In this document: piece after piece, positions 9,125 to 17,344 of the stretch
Layout: the number at the start of each line of letters is the position of its first letter
Position numbering within the stretch: the stretch's first letter is position 1
Assembly (NCBI RefSeq): GCF_009649785.1
Contig: NZ_WJOK01000009.1
Span: forward strand, 124,001 to 188,000
DNA: 64,000 nucleotides
DNA from: Agrobacterium tumefaciens
GTDB lineage: Bacteria > Pseudomonadota > Alphaproteobacteria > Rhizobiales > Rhizobiaceae
Direction: 5' to 3'
Notes under the pieces: generated by a model
What the model was told of the DNA's origin: nothing
Databases searched by the model: none
Seen by the model: the letters and a program-made list of their open reading frames with translations, nothing else
Made by a program: the position numbers and the translations under genes

Positions 9125-9189
9125 ACATACAGTGCTTGACGCTTATCCCGTGAAAGCGATACGCAAGACGACGCGATAAAGGAGCTGTC

Positions 9190-9843
9190 TTGCGGGTTCT
9201 GCTTGTTGAAGACGATCATGTGCTGGGAGAGGCGCTGCGAGACCATGTCGCCGCGGCAGGCCACGCCGTTGACTGGTTTAAGTTGCTCGACGACGCCACG
9301 GCGGCGACGCTGACCATGGCTTACGGGCTCATCCTGCTCGACATGCGGCTGCCGGACGGCGATGGCATCACCCTTTTGCAATCACTGCGCAATCGCGATG
9401 ACTCGACGCCGGTGATCATTCTGACGGCGCACGACCAGGTGTCCGACCGGATTGCCGGACTGAATGCCGGAGCGGACGACTATCTGGTCAAGCCCTTCGA
9501 TCTCAACGAGCTTTCGGCACGCATGCTGGCGGTCTCGCGGCGGTACGAGGGGCGCTCCGCCCCCGTCATTCGCCTGCCCGGCATCGAAATCAACCAGGTG
9601 GCGCGCAATATCGTCGTTGACGGAACAGCGCAAACGCTCAGCGCCAGAGAATGGGCCGTGCTGGAAAAGCTGGTCGAGCATCCCGGTGCGGTCGTCTCGA
9701 AATCTCAACTGCACGACACGCTCTACGAATTCGGCGCGGAAATAGAAAGCAATACGGTCGAGGTCTATATCAGCCGGCTGCGCAAGAAGATCGGCCATGA
9801 CCGCGTCGAGACCGTGCGCGGCGTCGGCTACACCATCAGGTAG
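9190..9843 (+). CDS. OmpR/PhoB-family response regulator, PmrA/BasR-like
   Basis: Cytoplasmic response regulator, 217 residues. The receiver domain has the acidic pocket EDD (7-9), phospho-acceptor Asp51 (LLDMRLPDGDG), the conserved T in ILTAH and Lys in LVKPFD. The C-terminal winged helix ends in the usual VEVYISRLRKKIG...TVRGVGYTIR. Translation starts at TTG 9190, 4 nt after a strong AGGAGCT site, with no competing ATG. It sits 65 nt downstream of eptA and 6 nt before its kinase, so it most likely controls lipid A modification, though its direct targets are inferred. Confidence 0.9.
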   Translation: MRVLLVEDDHVLGEALRDHVAAAGHAVDWFKLLDDATAATLTMAYGLILLDMRLPDGDGITLLQSLRNRDDSTPVIILTAHDQVSDRIAGLNAGADDYLVKPFDLNELSARMLAVSRRYEGRSAPVIRLPGIEINQVARNIVVDGTAQTLSAREWAVLEKLVEHPGAVVSKSQLHDTLYEFGAEIESNTVEVYISRLRKKIGHDRVETVRGVGYTIR

Positions 9844-9849
9844 ACAGAA

Positions 9850-11187
9850 ATGGCCAGACCAACCAGCATGACCCGCAAGCTCGTCACGGCGCTGACGAGC
9901 GTTGTCGCCATATCCTGGTTTATCGCCTGCGGGTTGGGCGTCATGGTGATGCAGGACGAGTTCGCTGAAATTTTCGACGCTGGCGTTGAGGAAACAGCCG
10001 AAAGACTGCTGCCACTGCTGGTGGACGATCTCAGGGAAAACAACACGGGCCCCGCCTCGCAAAAACTCAACCAGTCTGCACATGCGGCGGAATATCTGAC
10101 CTATCAGGTTCGCGACCGGGAAGGACAGGTCGTCCTGCATTCGCATGACAGTTCGACCGAACCTTTCGAAGTCTCTCTCGACCCCGGTTTTTCTGAAACG
10201 GCGACCCAGCGCATCTACACGGTGGCGACACCGGACGGGAATTACTTCCTTCAGGTCGCAGATGCCTTCGCCAACCGGCGTGAGGCAATCGAGGAAGCCG
10301 GCACAGCAATTTTGCTGCCCGTTCTCATTCTTATCCCCGCCAGCATCTTTGCCGTTATCTTCGTGGTGCGCAAAACCCTGCAACCGATACAGACCTTGCG
10401 CGACGAGATCGGGAAAAAAGACGGCGGCAATCTCGCGCCGCTGGAAACCCTGCCGTTTCCGGCTGAACTTCACCCGATTGCCCGCTCGGTCAATCTGCTG
10501 CTGAGGCGGCTGCGATCGACAATCGAAGCGGAAAGGGAGTTTACCGCCAACAGCGCCCATGAATTGCGCACGCCGATTGCCGGCGCGCTGGCGCAGGCGC
10601 AGCGACTGCACGCCGATATTCCGCCTGAACTTGCACCGCGCGTGGAAAATATCGAGAAAGCCCTGATGCATCTCGGCCATCTCGCCGAAAAACTGCTGCA
10701 GATGTCGCGCGCGGAAGCAAGGATCGGGGTAACAGACACGGCGACCGACCTCATCCCCATTCTCGAGCTCATCATCGACGATATGAGCAGAACGGCGATC
10801 GGCACGTCCCGCATCCGCTTCACCAATCGCTGCGAAGGCGGCCTGAACTGCAAGCTGGGCACGGATGCCTTCGGCATCATCATCCGCAACCTTCTCGAAA
10901 ACGCCCTGATCCACAGTCCGCCGGAAAGCCCGGTGCACATACTGGCCGAAGAGAACGGCACGATCCGCGTCGTCAATTCCGGCGCGGCGATCGACAAAGC
11001 GCTTCTTCCCAAACTGACGACGCGCTTTGTCCGAGGCCCGTCCAAGGCTGATGGCACCGGGCTTGGCCTCGCTATCGTCAGAAGCCTGATGGAACAGATT
11101 GGCGGCGAACTCGTGCTATCCTCCCCTGCACCCGGCAGACAGGACGGTTTTGAGGCCCGCATCGTGCTTCCGGTCGAAGACGCCTGA
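9850..11187 (+). CDS. Sensor histidine kinase, PmrB/BasS-like partner
   Basis: Membrane sensor kinase of 445 residues. It has two transmembrane helices (about 14-34 and 152-173) flanking a periplasmic sensor of about 115 residues, a HAMP-like linker, the H-box with His237 (NSAHELRTPIAG), an N-box (IIRNLLENALIHS) and a G-box (GTGLGLAIVRSLMEQ). The gene is 6 nt behind its response regulator and ends at a bidirectional terminator. Context with eptA suggests it senses cell-envelope stress such as cationic peptides or metal ions; I see no ExxE iron motif that would settle the signal. Confidence 0.9.
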   Translation: MARPTSMTRKLVTALTSVVAISWFIACGLGVMVMQDEFAEIFDAGVEETAERLLPLLVDDLRENNTGPASQKLNQSAHAAEYLTYQVRDREGQVVLHSHDSSTEPFEVSLDPGFSETATQRIYTVATPDGNYFLQVADAFANRREAIEEAGTAILLPVLILIPASIFAVIFVVRKTLQPIQTLRDEIGKKDGGNLAPLETLPFPAELHPIARSVNLLLRRLRSTIEAEREFTANSAHELRTPIAGALAQAQRLHADIPPELAPRVENIEKALMHLGHLAEKLLQMSRAEARIGVTDTATDLIPILELIIDDMSRTAIGTSRIRFTNRCEGGLNCKLGTDAFGIIIRNLLENALIHSPPESPVHILAEENGTIRVVNSGAAIDKALLPKLTTRFVRGPSKADGTGLGLAIVRSLMEQIGGELVLSSPAPGRQDGFEARIVLPVEDA

Positions 11188-11202
11188 ATCCGCTGAAAAC
11201 AA

Positions 11203-11228
11203 AAAGCCCCGCCAGGGGGCGGGGCTTT
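11203..11228. terminator. Bidirectional intrinsic terminator
   Basis: Perfect 11-bp stem AAAGCCCCGCC / GGCGGGGCTTT around a 4-nt loop AGGG, with A/T tracts on both sides of the stem base. It lies between two convergent genes (the kinase ends at 11187, the permease gene at 11250) and can serve both. Confidence 0.85.
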
Positions 11229-11249
11229 CGCTGGTATAATTTTGGCCGC

Positions 11250-12563
11250 TCAATCCTCGTGAATATGGCTATGGTCGCGCGTATCGCGCATCTTCACATA
11301 AACCACCAGCGACAGCGCAATCATGATCGTAACGTACCAGAAGAACCAGTTTTCGTGGCCGATCTGCTTGAACTTCAAGGCTACGAATTCTGCCGTTCCC
11401 CCGAAAATCGTGTTCGCCAGCGCGTAGGGCAGAGCCACACCGAGCGCCCGGATGTGGGCGGGGAACATTTCCGCCTTCACCACCGCATTGATGGAAGTGT
11501 AGCCGGTGACGATCAACAGGCCGACCAGAACGAGAGCAAAAGCCATGATCGGGTCGGTTGTCGTCGCCAGCGTCGTGAAGATGAGATAGGTGAACAGCGT
11601 TCCAAGAATGCCGAAGCCGACCATCAGCGGCTTGCGACCCACCTTGTCCGACAGTGCACCGGCAATCGGCTGGCACAGCATGAAGACGAAGAGGGCTGCC
11701 GTGGTGATTTCGGTCGCGCTTTCCTTGCTGAAGCCGGAGGTATTGACGAGGAATTTCTGCAGATAGGTCGTGTAGGCGTAAAAGGCGAGCGTGCCGCCTG
11801 ATGTCAGCGCCATGACCATCATCGCTTCCCGCGGGTAGTGCTTGAAAAGCGCCCATCCGCTCGATTTCGGCTTGTCCGCGTTGCCCGCCTTGGCATTTTC
11901 AAAGGACTGCGTCTCGGCAAGGCCGCGACGGATGTAAAACACCGCAATTGCAAGAACGCCACCGATGAAGAAGGGAATGCGCCAGCCCCAGGCGCCGAGC
12001 TGCTCGGGTGTCAGAACCCGTTGCAGAACCAGCAACACCGCCAGCGCCAGAAGCTGGCCGGAAATCAGCGTCACATACTGGAAACTGGAGAAAAAGCCGC
12101 GACGATTCTTGCCGGCCATTTCGCTGAGATAGGTCGCGCTGGCGCCATATTCACCGCCGACACTGATGCCCTGCAGCAGGCGGGCAAACACCAGAATGGC
12201 AGGCGCTGCAATGCCGATCGTCTCGTGGCCGGGTGTAATTGCGATCAACAGCGAGCCGAGGCACATCAAGGTAACGGACAAGGTCAGGCCGGCCTTGCGG
12301 CCCTTGCGGTCGGCATAGGTTCCCATGAACCACGCACCGATGGGCCGCATCAGAAATCCGACGGCAAAAACGGCGGCCGCGCTCAGCAATTCAGCGGTCT
12401 GGTTTCCGGAAGGGAAAAACACCGGCGCGAAATAAAGGGTGAAGGCCGAATAAACGTACCAGTCGTACCATTCGACGAGGTTGCCCGCCGATCCGCCGAT
12501 AATGGATTTCAAACGGGTTTTCTGATCCGGTGCCGTAGCGGGACCATTTGCCATAATATTCAC
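11250..12563 (-). CDS. MFS metabolite:H+ symporter, KgtP-like (alpha-ketoglutarate permease)
   Basis: Twelve-helix inner-membrane symporter of the metabolite:H+ family. Motifs match E. coli KgtP closely by memory: GNLVEWYDWYVYSAF, YFAPVFFPSGNQT, GFLMRPIGAWFMG, ADRKGRK in the first cytoplasmic loop, SVGGEYGASATYLSE, SFQYVTLISGQLLAL, WGWRIPF, ALSDKVGRKP and KAEMFPAHIRALGV. The preferred start is GTG 12561-12563, 7 nt after GGAG; an ATG 9 nt further in (12554) is the alternative, and the longer frame upstream to 12713 is unlikely to be translated. 2-Oxoglutarate or a related dicarboxylate/oxoacid is the inferred substrate. It stands alone. Confidence 0.85.
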   Translation of the reverse strand: MNIMANGPATAPDQKTRLKSIIGGSAGNLVEWYDWYVYSAFTLYFAPVFFPSGNQTAELLSAAAVFAVGFLMRPIGAWFMGTYADRKGRKAGLTLSVTLMCLGSLLIAITPGHETIGIAAPAILVFARLLQGISVGGEYGASATYLSEMAGKNRRGFFSSFQYVTLISGQLLALAVLLVLQRVLTPEQLGAWGWRIPFFIGGVLAIAVFYIRRGLAETQSFENAKAGNADKPKSSGWALFKHYPREAMMVMALTSGGTLAFYAYTTYLQKFLVNTSGFSKESATEITTAALFVFMLCQPIAGALSDKVGRKPLMVGFGILGTLFTYLIFTTLATTTDPIMAFALVLVGLLIVTGYTSINAVVKAEMFPAHIRALGVALPYALANTIFGGTAEFVALKFKQIGHENWFFWYVTIMIALSLVVYVKMRDTRDHSHIHED

Positions 12564-12636
12564 GGTAAACTCCAATTCATCTCGCCTGGAGGTGGAAGGG
12601 CGAACGGAAGGTGTGATAATTTGTCGCTCTCGGAGG

Positions 12637-12648
12637 GGGTATATACCC
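12637..12648. promoter_or_regulatory. Perfect palindrome upstream of the KgtP-like gene
   Basis: GGGTATATACCC, a perfect 12-bp palindrome, about 75-85 bp before the start of the minus-strand permease gene and 130 bp before the divergent DUF1612 gene. The location suits a repressor operator; no regulator is encoded immediately beside it. Confidence 0.3.
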
Positions 12649-12776
12649 GCCATATTGCAATGCGCAAGTTTACGCCGCATCGCAGCATGGCAATGGCAGC
12701 GTCTACTCGCCATCTTCCGCGCCGGACCATTCTAATACGCCTTGTCACCCGGCCGTGCTCAAACTAAAAAATATCA

Positions 12777-13892
12777 ATGATTTACGATACATCGGACATC
12801 TATATCGAAAAGCTTCTCATCCCCGCCGCGCGCGCGGGTGAAGCGCTGGCACGACTGGACGAGAGGATAAGCCGGTCGCCGATGAAACACGGCTTCATCG
12901 AAAGGCAGGACTTTACCGACGCGATTTCCTCCATGTGGGTGGATGGCGAACTTGTCCATATGGAAGATCTGGTCCTGCATGACGCCCATATGGATGTGCG
13001 GGCGCCAACCCATGAAATGACGGCGGCGCACCGGATCGTCCGCTCAAGGCGGCTGATTTTTTCAAACGCGCCAGGCTGGGCCTTCACTGCACCAGGCCTT
13101 TCCCGTCTGCGCGGAAGAATGGGAATTGCCGCCGACGCGACGGCATTTACCCCGGAAACGGTGGATCATTCCGGCAACGAAGAGTCTGATGCAGACGGCG
13201 AGACACCGCTGGATGGGGCCTTTTCAGAGCTGGACGCACTTCTGGCGCGAAGCGCCGCGACCTTGGACGCGATCACCGCCGGCACCACCCTTGCGCCGGT
13301 GACACATCGGGAGGAGGCCCATCCGATGATCAACGATCCCGATTGGGACGAGGAGGAAAGGCTGAAGGAATGGCGGCAGGTCCTTGGCCAGACGGAGGAG
13401 CTGCCCCCAATCCTGCGCACCGCGATCCTGCTGGATGCCTGGAATATGATCGAGGTTCTGCAACGCAGCCCCTGGCTCGGCAGGCTCATGGCCGCCGCTT
13501 TTCTGCGCGACGGGGCTGTCTCTCCCGACCACCTGCCGGCGCTCAGCGCTGGTCTTCGTGCCGTCCCGCGCGAGCGCCGGCACGCCAGAAACCAGACGCA
13601 ACGCCTAGTCGCCCTTCTCGACAGCTTTTACGAGGCGGGACTGGCCAGCATGAAGGAACATGACAGGCTGACCCACGCCAGAGAACGCATGATGCGCAAG
13701 CTGGCCGGCCGACGCTCGTCTTCGCGTCTTCCAGACCTGGTGGAGCTTGTCGTCTCCCGGCCGGTGGTTTCGGCGGCCATGATCGTCAGGGAACTCGGCA
13801 CCACGCCGCAGGGCGCGATAGGGCTCGCCAATCAACTGGAGTTGAGGGAGGTTACGGGCCGCGGCCGCTTCCGTGCCTGGGGCATGCTATAG
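12777..13892 (+). CDS. DUF1612 / helix-turn-helix protein (RHE_PE00001-type)
   Basis: 371-residue cytoplasmic protein of a family common in rhizobia, often on plasmids and chromids. The N-terminal part (YIEKLLIPAARAGEALARLDERI, GFIERQDFTDAISSMWVDGELVHMEDLVLHDA) is the DUF1612 signature as I remember it. An acidic low-complexity middle (about 140-180) follows. The C-terminal about 60 residues (LPDLVELVVSRPVVSAAMIVRELGTTPQGAIGLANQLELREVTGRGRFRAWGML) form a predicted winged helix similar to the C-terminus of Fic-associated regulators. Probably a DNA-binding or adaptor protein; no biochemical function is known to me. Confidence 0.8.
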   Translation: MIYDTSDIYIEKLLIPAARAGEALARLDERISRSPMKHGFIERQDFTDAISSMWVDGELVHMEDLVLHDAHMDVRAPTHEMTAAHRIVRSRRLIFSNAPGWAFTAPGLSRLRGRMGIAADATAFTPETVDHSGNEESDADGETPLDGAFSELDALLARSAATLDAITAGTTLAPVTHREEAHPMINDPDWDEEERLKEWRQVLGQTEELPPILRTAILLDAWNMIEVLQRSPWLGRLMAAAFLRDGAVSPDHLPALSAGLRAVPRERRHARNQTQRLVALLDSFYEAGLASMKEHDRLTHARERMMRKLAGRRSSSRLPDLVELVVSRPVVSAAMIVRELGTTPQGAIGLANQLELREVTGRGRFRAWGML

Positions 13893-13954
13893 CACAAGCC
13901 GCCAGTCTTCATCCGCCTAAACCCCGGAAAAATAGTATTTTTCTCAACCCCTTG

Positions 13955-13978
13955 TTCCTGCGATGAATCCCGCAGGAA
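13955..13978. other. 8-bp stem hairpin downstream of the DUF1612 gene
   Basis: TTCCTGCG - 8-nt loop - CGCAGGAA is a perfect inverted repeat 62 nt after the stop codon. A second TCCTGCGAT copy follows directly at about 13979-13987. No T-run follows, so a weak terminator or an operator for the XRE gene are both possible. The rest of 13893-14149 shows nothing else I can name. Confidence 0.35.
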
Positions 13979-14149
13979 TCCTGCGATCACGAATCTTAAC
14001 AAAATTTAACTATTGCGTAGGTGGATGAAGCGGCTATGTTCTCGCTGCGTTGCAACACGATTTTTCTCCGGTAACGCGGTCGCATTCGGCTCCGGCAACC
14101 TTTCTTTGCCATCCGCATTAAAGTGTCCACCATGAGGGAGATGCAAAAA

Positions 14150-14380
14150 ATGACAATTTCAGTCTCACAACTCGATTCCGATCGGGAAACAGATGCTCCT
14201 TTCGCCCGAAAAGTCCTGATGGCGCGCAATCTCGCCGGATATACGGTCGATCAGCTTGCCATCACCTGCGGCCTGACAGCCAATGAAATCCGCGCCCTGG
14301 AAGACGGCTCAGACAGCGATCCTCTGCGCATCAGGCGCGTTGCCGCCGCCCTGCATATTCCAGTCGAAACCGTTATCTGA
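14150..14380 (+). CDS. Small XRE-like helix-turn-helix protein
   Basis: 76-residue protein dominated by a lambda-repressor-like fold (FARKVLMARNLAGYTVDQLAITCGLTANEIRALEDGSD, then RIRRVAAALHIPVETVI). The ATG at 14150 is chosen because GGGAG at 14136-14140 is 9 nt upstream; the in-frame GTG/ATG codons at 14123-14141 would be too close to or inside that site. No ligand domain is present, so it may be a stand-alone DNA-binding regulator or an antitoxin-like protein, but no toxin gene is adjacent. Confidence 0.7.
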   Translation: MTISVSQLDSDRETDAPFARKVLMARNLAGYTVDQLAITCGLTANEIRALEDGSDSDPLRIRRVAAALHIPVETVI

Positions 14381-14410
14381 TCGTTCACAACGATCCGAAC
14401 CAAATCTCAG

Positions 14411-14449
14411 CGCCGCCGGGGACGATGTTCACGCAACATCCGGGCGGCG
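14411..14449. other. Two-tier hairpin between the XRE and cyclase genes
   Basis: Outer stem CGCCGCC (14411-14417) / GGCGGCG (14443-14449) and inner stem GATGTT (14424-14429) / AACATC (14435-14440), loop CACGC. It lies 30 nt after the XRE stop and is not followed by a U-tract. It could be a factor-dependent terminator or a structured leader for the cyclase transcript. Confidence 0.4.
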
Positions 14450-14604
14450 CGCGTAACGGTTTGAACGCTACAAGTCTCTCCGGAACATTTTCCGCTCCGC
14501 TCTCTTAACATTTCCGTTATCCGGCACCACATGATGTCCGCACGGGACATGTTCGCCATGTGGCCCGCCTGCGCGAGAGCACCAATAATTTCCGGAATCC
14601 TGCC

Positions 14605-15855
14605 ATGACACTCAGCCTTAACACCGAAGAACGGGTTTCTTCAGCATTGGATGAATTGTGGCCAACGGAGAAAACGGAAATTCTCGACTGGCTCGTCACC
14701 GGCACGAAGGACGAGCGCTTTATCGATGAGATATTCTTCGAGCTGTGTAGCAGGTTGCGCGAAAGTGGAATTTCCATAGCGCGGGGCGCACTTGCCTTCC
14801 GCATTCGTCACCCGCAATGGCTTGGCGCGCGCATCCTGTGGAAGGCCGGCATATCGTCGGCCGAGATCACCACCTATGGCTATGGGGCGGAGAGCTCGCC
14901 CGAATATCTGAACAGCCCCATCAACGACATCCATCAGGGCGCAACCGAAATCCGCCACCGGCTGACCGGCGACGAAATCGAGCCATCCGCTTATCCGATC
15001 TATGAGGAATTGCGCGCCGACGGGCTGACGGATTATTTCGCCTGGCCGATCGAACATACGTTCGGCAAGCGCCATGTCGCCACTTTTTCCAGCGATCGGC
15101 CCGGTGGCTTTTTGGAAGCGGAAGTCCTTGCGTTGAAAAACCTGCTACCGGCGCTCGCGCTGGTCAGCGAAATTCGCCTGAAAAACCGCATGACGCGCAC
15201 CCTGCTGGAGACCTATGTCGGGCCGCATGCGGGCGAAAAAATCCTCAATGGCGCAACGACGCGCGGCAGCGGCATAACGGTCGGCGCGGCGATCCTGATC
15301 TGCGACCTGCGCAACTTCACCCATATTTCCGACCTCTGGCCGCGCGATGATGTGATCGAATTGCTGAACGGTTATTTCGACGCGATGTGCGATCCGATCG
15401 AGGAATTCGGTGGTGAAATCCTGAAATTCATGGGCGATGGGCTGCTGGCGATTTTCCCGCTCAGCGATCCGCAGGCTTGTGAAAACCTGCTGAAAGCCAT
15501 TGCCAGCGCACAGAAAAGTCTCGTTGCCCTCAACGACATCAATTGCCAGAAAGGCCATGACCCTCTGGGTTACGGCATCGGCGTCCATGTCGGCGATGTC
15601 ATGTATGGCAATATCGGCTCGAAAACCCGCCTCGATTTTACCGTCATCGGTCCGGCCGTGAACATCGCATCACGGCTTGAAACCCTGACCAAGGAAACCG
15701 GCCGCAACGTCCTGTTTTCCGAAGAATTCGTCCGTATGGCCGGACATGAGGACAAGCTGGACAATCTTGGCCCATGGCTCCTGCGCGGCCTTGAAACCCC
15801 GGTCGAGGTTTATGCGCTTCCCCAACAGGAGGTCCTCGCACCCCCTGTCGACTGA
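14605..15855 (+). CDS. Class III adenylate/guanylate cyclase
   Basis: Predicted soluble nucleotide cyclase of 416 residues making cAMP (or cGMP). The C-terminal catalytic domain shows the two metal-binding aspartates: Asp234 in ILICDLRNFTHISD and Asp278 in KFMGDGLLAIFP. The Lys before GDG, and the LDFTVIGPAVNIASRLE block that carries transition-state Asn/Arg residues, are also present. The N-terminal about 200 residues resemble the sensory half seen in many rhizobial cyclases (WLGARILWKAG...YFAWPIEH...ATFSSDRPGGF), GAF-like in feel. ATG 14605 is chosen over the upstream GTG 14560 because of spacing to GGAA. Monocistronic; signal unknown. Confidence 0.88.
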   Translation: MTLSLNTEERVSSALDELWPTEKTEILDWLVTGTKDERFIDEIFFELCSRLRESGISIARGALAFRIRHPQWLGARILWKAGISSAEITTYGYGAESSPEYLNSPINDIHQGATEIRHRLTGDEIEPSAYPIYEELRADGLTDYFAWPIEHTFGKRHVATFSSDRPGGFLEAEVLALKNLLPALALVSEIRLKNRMTRTLLETYVGPHAGEKILNGATTRGSGITVGAAILICDLRNFTHISDLWPRDDVIELLNGYFDAMCDPIEEFGGEILKFMGDGLLAIFPLSDPQACENLLKAIASAQKSLVALNDINCQKGHDPLGYGIGVHVGDVMYGNIGSKTRLDFTVIGPAVNIASRLETLTKETGRNVLFSEEFVRMAGHEDKLDNLGPWLLRGLETPVEVYALPQQEVLAPPVD

Positions 15856-15967
15856 CTGCCGGTCAGGACTTTGTTCCCGTTTCAACGCTTTCTCAACGCA
15901 GCGCTCACCCGTGCTGCACAACCTCCGGAAGAGATGATTTCGGCTGCCCTGCCCGTCGTCAAAACGC

Positions 15968-16013
15968 TTGACACGCCTCCGATGTCGATCTAGCAAAATA
16001 GAACATATATTCC
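15968..16013 (+). promoter_or_regulatory. Promoter and IolR-like operator of the inositol dehydrogenase gene
   Basis: A consensus -35 TTGACA is at 15968-15973, with a weak -10 about 17-20 bp on (TAGCAA or CAAAAT, 15991-15999). Immediately downstream, 16000-16013 reads AGAA-CATATA-TTCC, one mismatch from the GGAA-N6-TTCC pattern described for rhizobial IolR. It would overlap the start point of transcription, as expected for repression. Confidence 0.45.
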
Positions 16014-16087
16014 ATATCGAAACATTGTTTGCGTTCATATTCTGTCTTTCCGGGAGTGGAAGACGGGTGTGAGGAACCGGAGGAAAG

Positions 16088-17080
16088 ATGGTTACGAAAT
16101 TGGCACTGCTCGGCGCTGGACGGATCGGCAAGGTCCACGCCAAGGCGATCACCACCGACAGCCGTGCGAAGCTGGTGGCCGTTGTGGACGCCGTTGCCGG
16201 TGCTGCGGAAGCAATCGCCCGCGAAGCGCAGTACAAGGTCAGCACAATCGACGAGGTTCTGGCTGACAAGACGATCGATGCCGTCATCATCTGCACGCCG
16301 ACCAACACCCATGCCGATCTGATTGAGCGTTTCGCCCGTGCCGGCAAGGCCATCTTCTGCGAAAAACCCGTCGATCTGGATGTGGCCCGTGCGGAAGCCT
16401 GCGCCAAGGTGGTTGAGGAAACCGGTGCAAAGGTGATGCTCGGTTTCAACCGGCGTTTCGATCCGCATTTCCAGGCCGTGCACAAGGCAATCGAGGATGG
16501 CCGCATCGGCAAGGTCGAAATGGTGACCATCACCAGCCGCGATCCCGGCCCGCCGCCAGCCGAATACATCAAGGTTTCCGGCGGCATTTTCCGTGACATG
16601 ACTATTCATGATTTCGACATGGCGCGGTTCCTGCTCGGCGAGGAAGTGGAAAGCGTATTCGCCACCGGTTCCGTTCTCGTCAATCCGGAGATCGGTGCAC
16701 TCGGCGATTTCGATAGCGCCAGCATCATTCTGACGACGAAAAGCGGCAGGCAAGCCAGCATTTCGAATTCGCGACGCGCGACCTATGGGTACGACCAGCG
16801 TATCGAAGTACATGGTTCGCTCGGTTCGGCTGCGGCCGAGAACCAGCGGCCGGTCTCCATCGAGATCGCCAATGCTGAGGGCTACACCCGCCCGCCGCTG
16901 CATGATTTCTTCATGACGCGTTATACGGCGGCCTACGCGGCGGAAATTACCGCTTTCATCGATTGCATCGAAAACAATGTGGCTCCTTCACCCTCCATCA
17001 AGGATGGGCTGATCGCATTGAAACTGGCCGACGCTGCGCTGAAATCCGTCACCTCGAAGGCGGCCGTGACGATCGGCTGA
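16088..17080 (+). CDS. idhA: Inositol 2-dehydrogenase (Gfo/Idh/MocA family)
   Basis: NAD-dependent oxidation of myo-inositol to 2-keto-myo-inositol, first step of inositol catabolism, in the cytoplasm. The 330-residue length equals that of rhizobial IdhA. The Rossmann motif GAGRIGKVHAKAI is at the N-terminus, FCEKPVDLDVARAE holds the catalytic-site Lys (about 97), and GGIFRDMTIHDFDMARFLLG carries the Asp/His dyad of inositol dehydrogenases. The RBS is GGAGGAAAG just before ATG 16088. The iol genes for later steps are not adjacent, so it works with enzymes encoded elsewhere; scyllo-inositol dehydrogenase activity is a less likely alternative. Confidence 0.9.
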   Translation: MVTKLALLGAGRIGKVHAKAITTDSRAKLVAVVDAVAGAAEAIAREAQYKVSTIDEVLADKTIDAVIICTPTNTHADLIERFARAGKAIFCEKPVDLDVARAEACAKVVEETGAKVMLGFNRRFDPHFQAVHKAIEDGRIGKVEMVTITSRDPGPPPAEYIKVSGGIFRDMTIHDFDMARFLLGEEVESVFATGSVLVNPEIGALGDFDSASIILTTKSGRQASISNSRRATYGYDQRIEVHGSLGSAAAENQRPVSIEIANAEGYTRPPLHDFFMTRYTAAYAAEITAFIDCIENNVAPSPSIKDGLIALKLADAALKSVTSKAAVTIG

Positions 17081-17110
17081 TCGACGCAGAAATCACTCCG
17101 TAACCGACAT

Positions 17111-17144
17111 CCTGTCCGCGGTGCGTTAACGCATGGCGGACAGG
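17111..17144. terminator. Nested hairpin after the inositol dehydrogenase gene
   Basis: Outer stem CCTGTCCGC / GCGGACAGG encloses a perfect 12-bp palindrome TGCGTTAACGCA (17122-17133), giving a long stem 30 nt after the stop codon. No T-run follows on either strand, so terminator function is likely but not of the canonical type. Confidence 0.45.
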
Positions 17145-17248
17145 AAAACAGCTATTCGCAAAGCTTCCGCCAGCATCGGCGCCACCCGTGAACTTGACCG
17201 GGCAGAGGCAGTCTTCGGACTTGCATGGCAGCTATTCGGAAAATAAGG

Positions 17249-17259
17249 TTGTCTGACAA
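17249..17259. promoter_or_regulatory. TTGTC-T-GACAA palindrome upstream of the EamA gene
   Basis: Perfect 11-bp interrupted palindrome, 86 bp before the EamA start. This pattern resembles operators of FCD-type GntR regulators. The sequence CTATTC recurs three times nearby (17149, 17232, 17283). No cognate regulator is adjacent. Confidence 0.35.
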
Positions 17260-17344
17260 GATACGGCCAGACCATATGGCTGCTATTCACCTTATTCACG
17301 CCGAATCCTCTTTTTGCCGGCAACAGCCGGACAGTGGTTTATTT

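Noticed and set aside
12564-12713. N-terminal extension of the KgtP-like permease
   Set aside because: The extra 50 residues are basic and unlike the family; the GTG at 12563 and the ATG at 12554 give normal family N-termini, and the GTG has a spaced GGAG.
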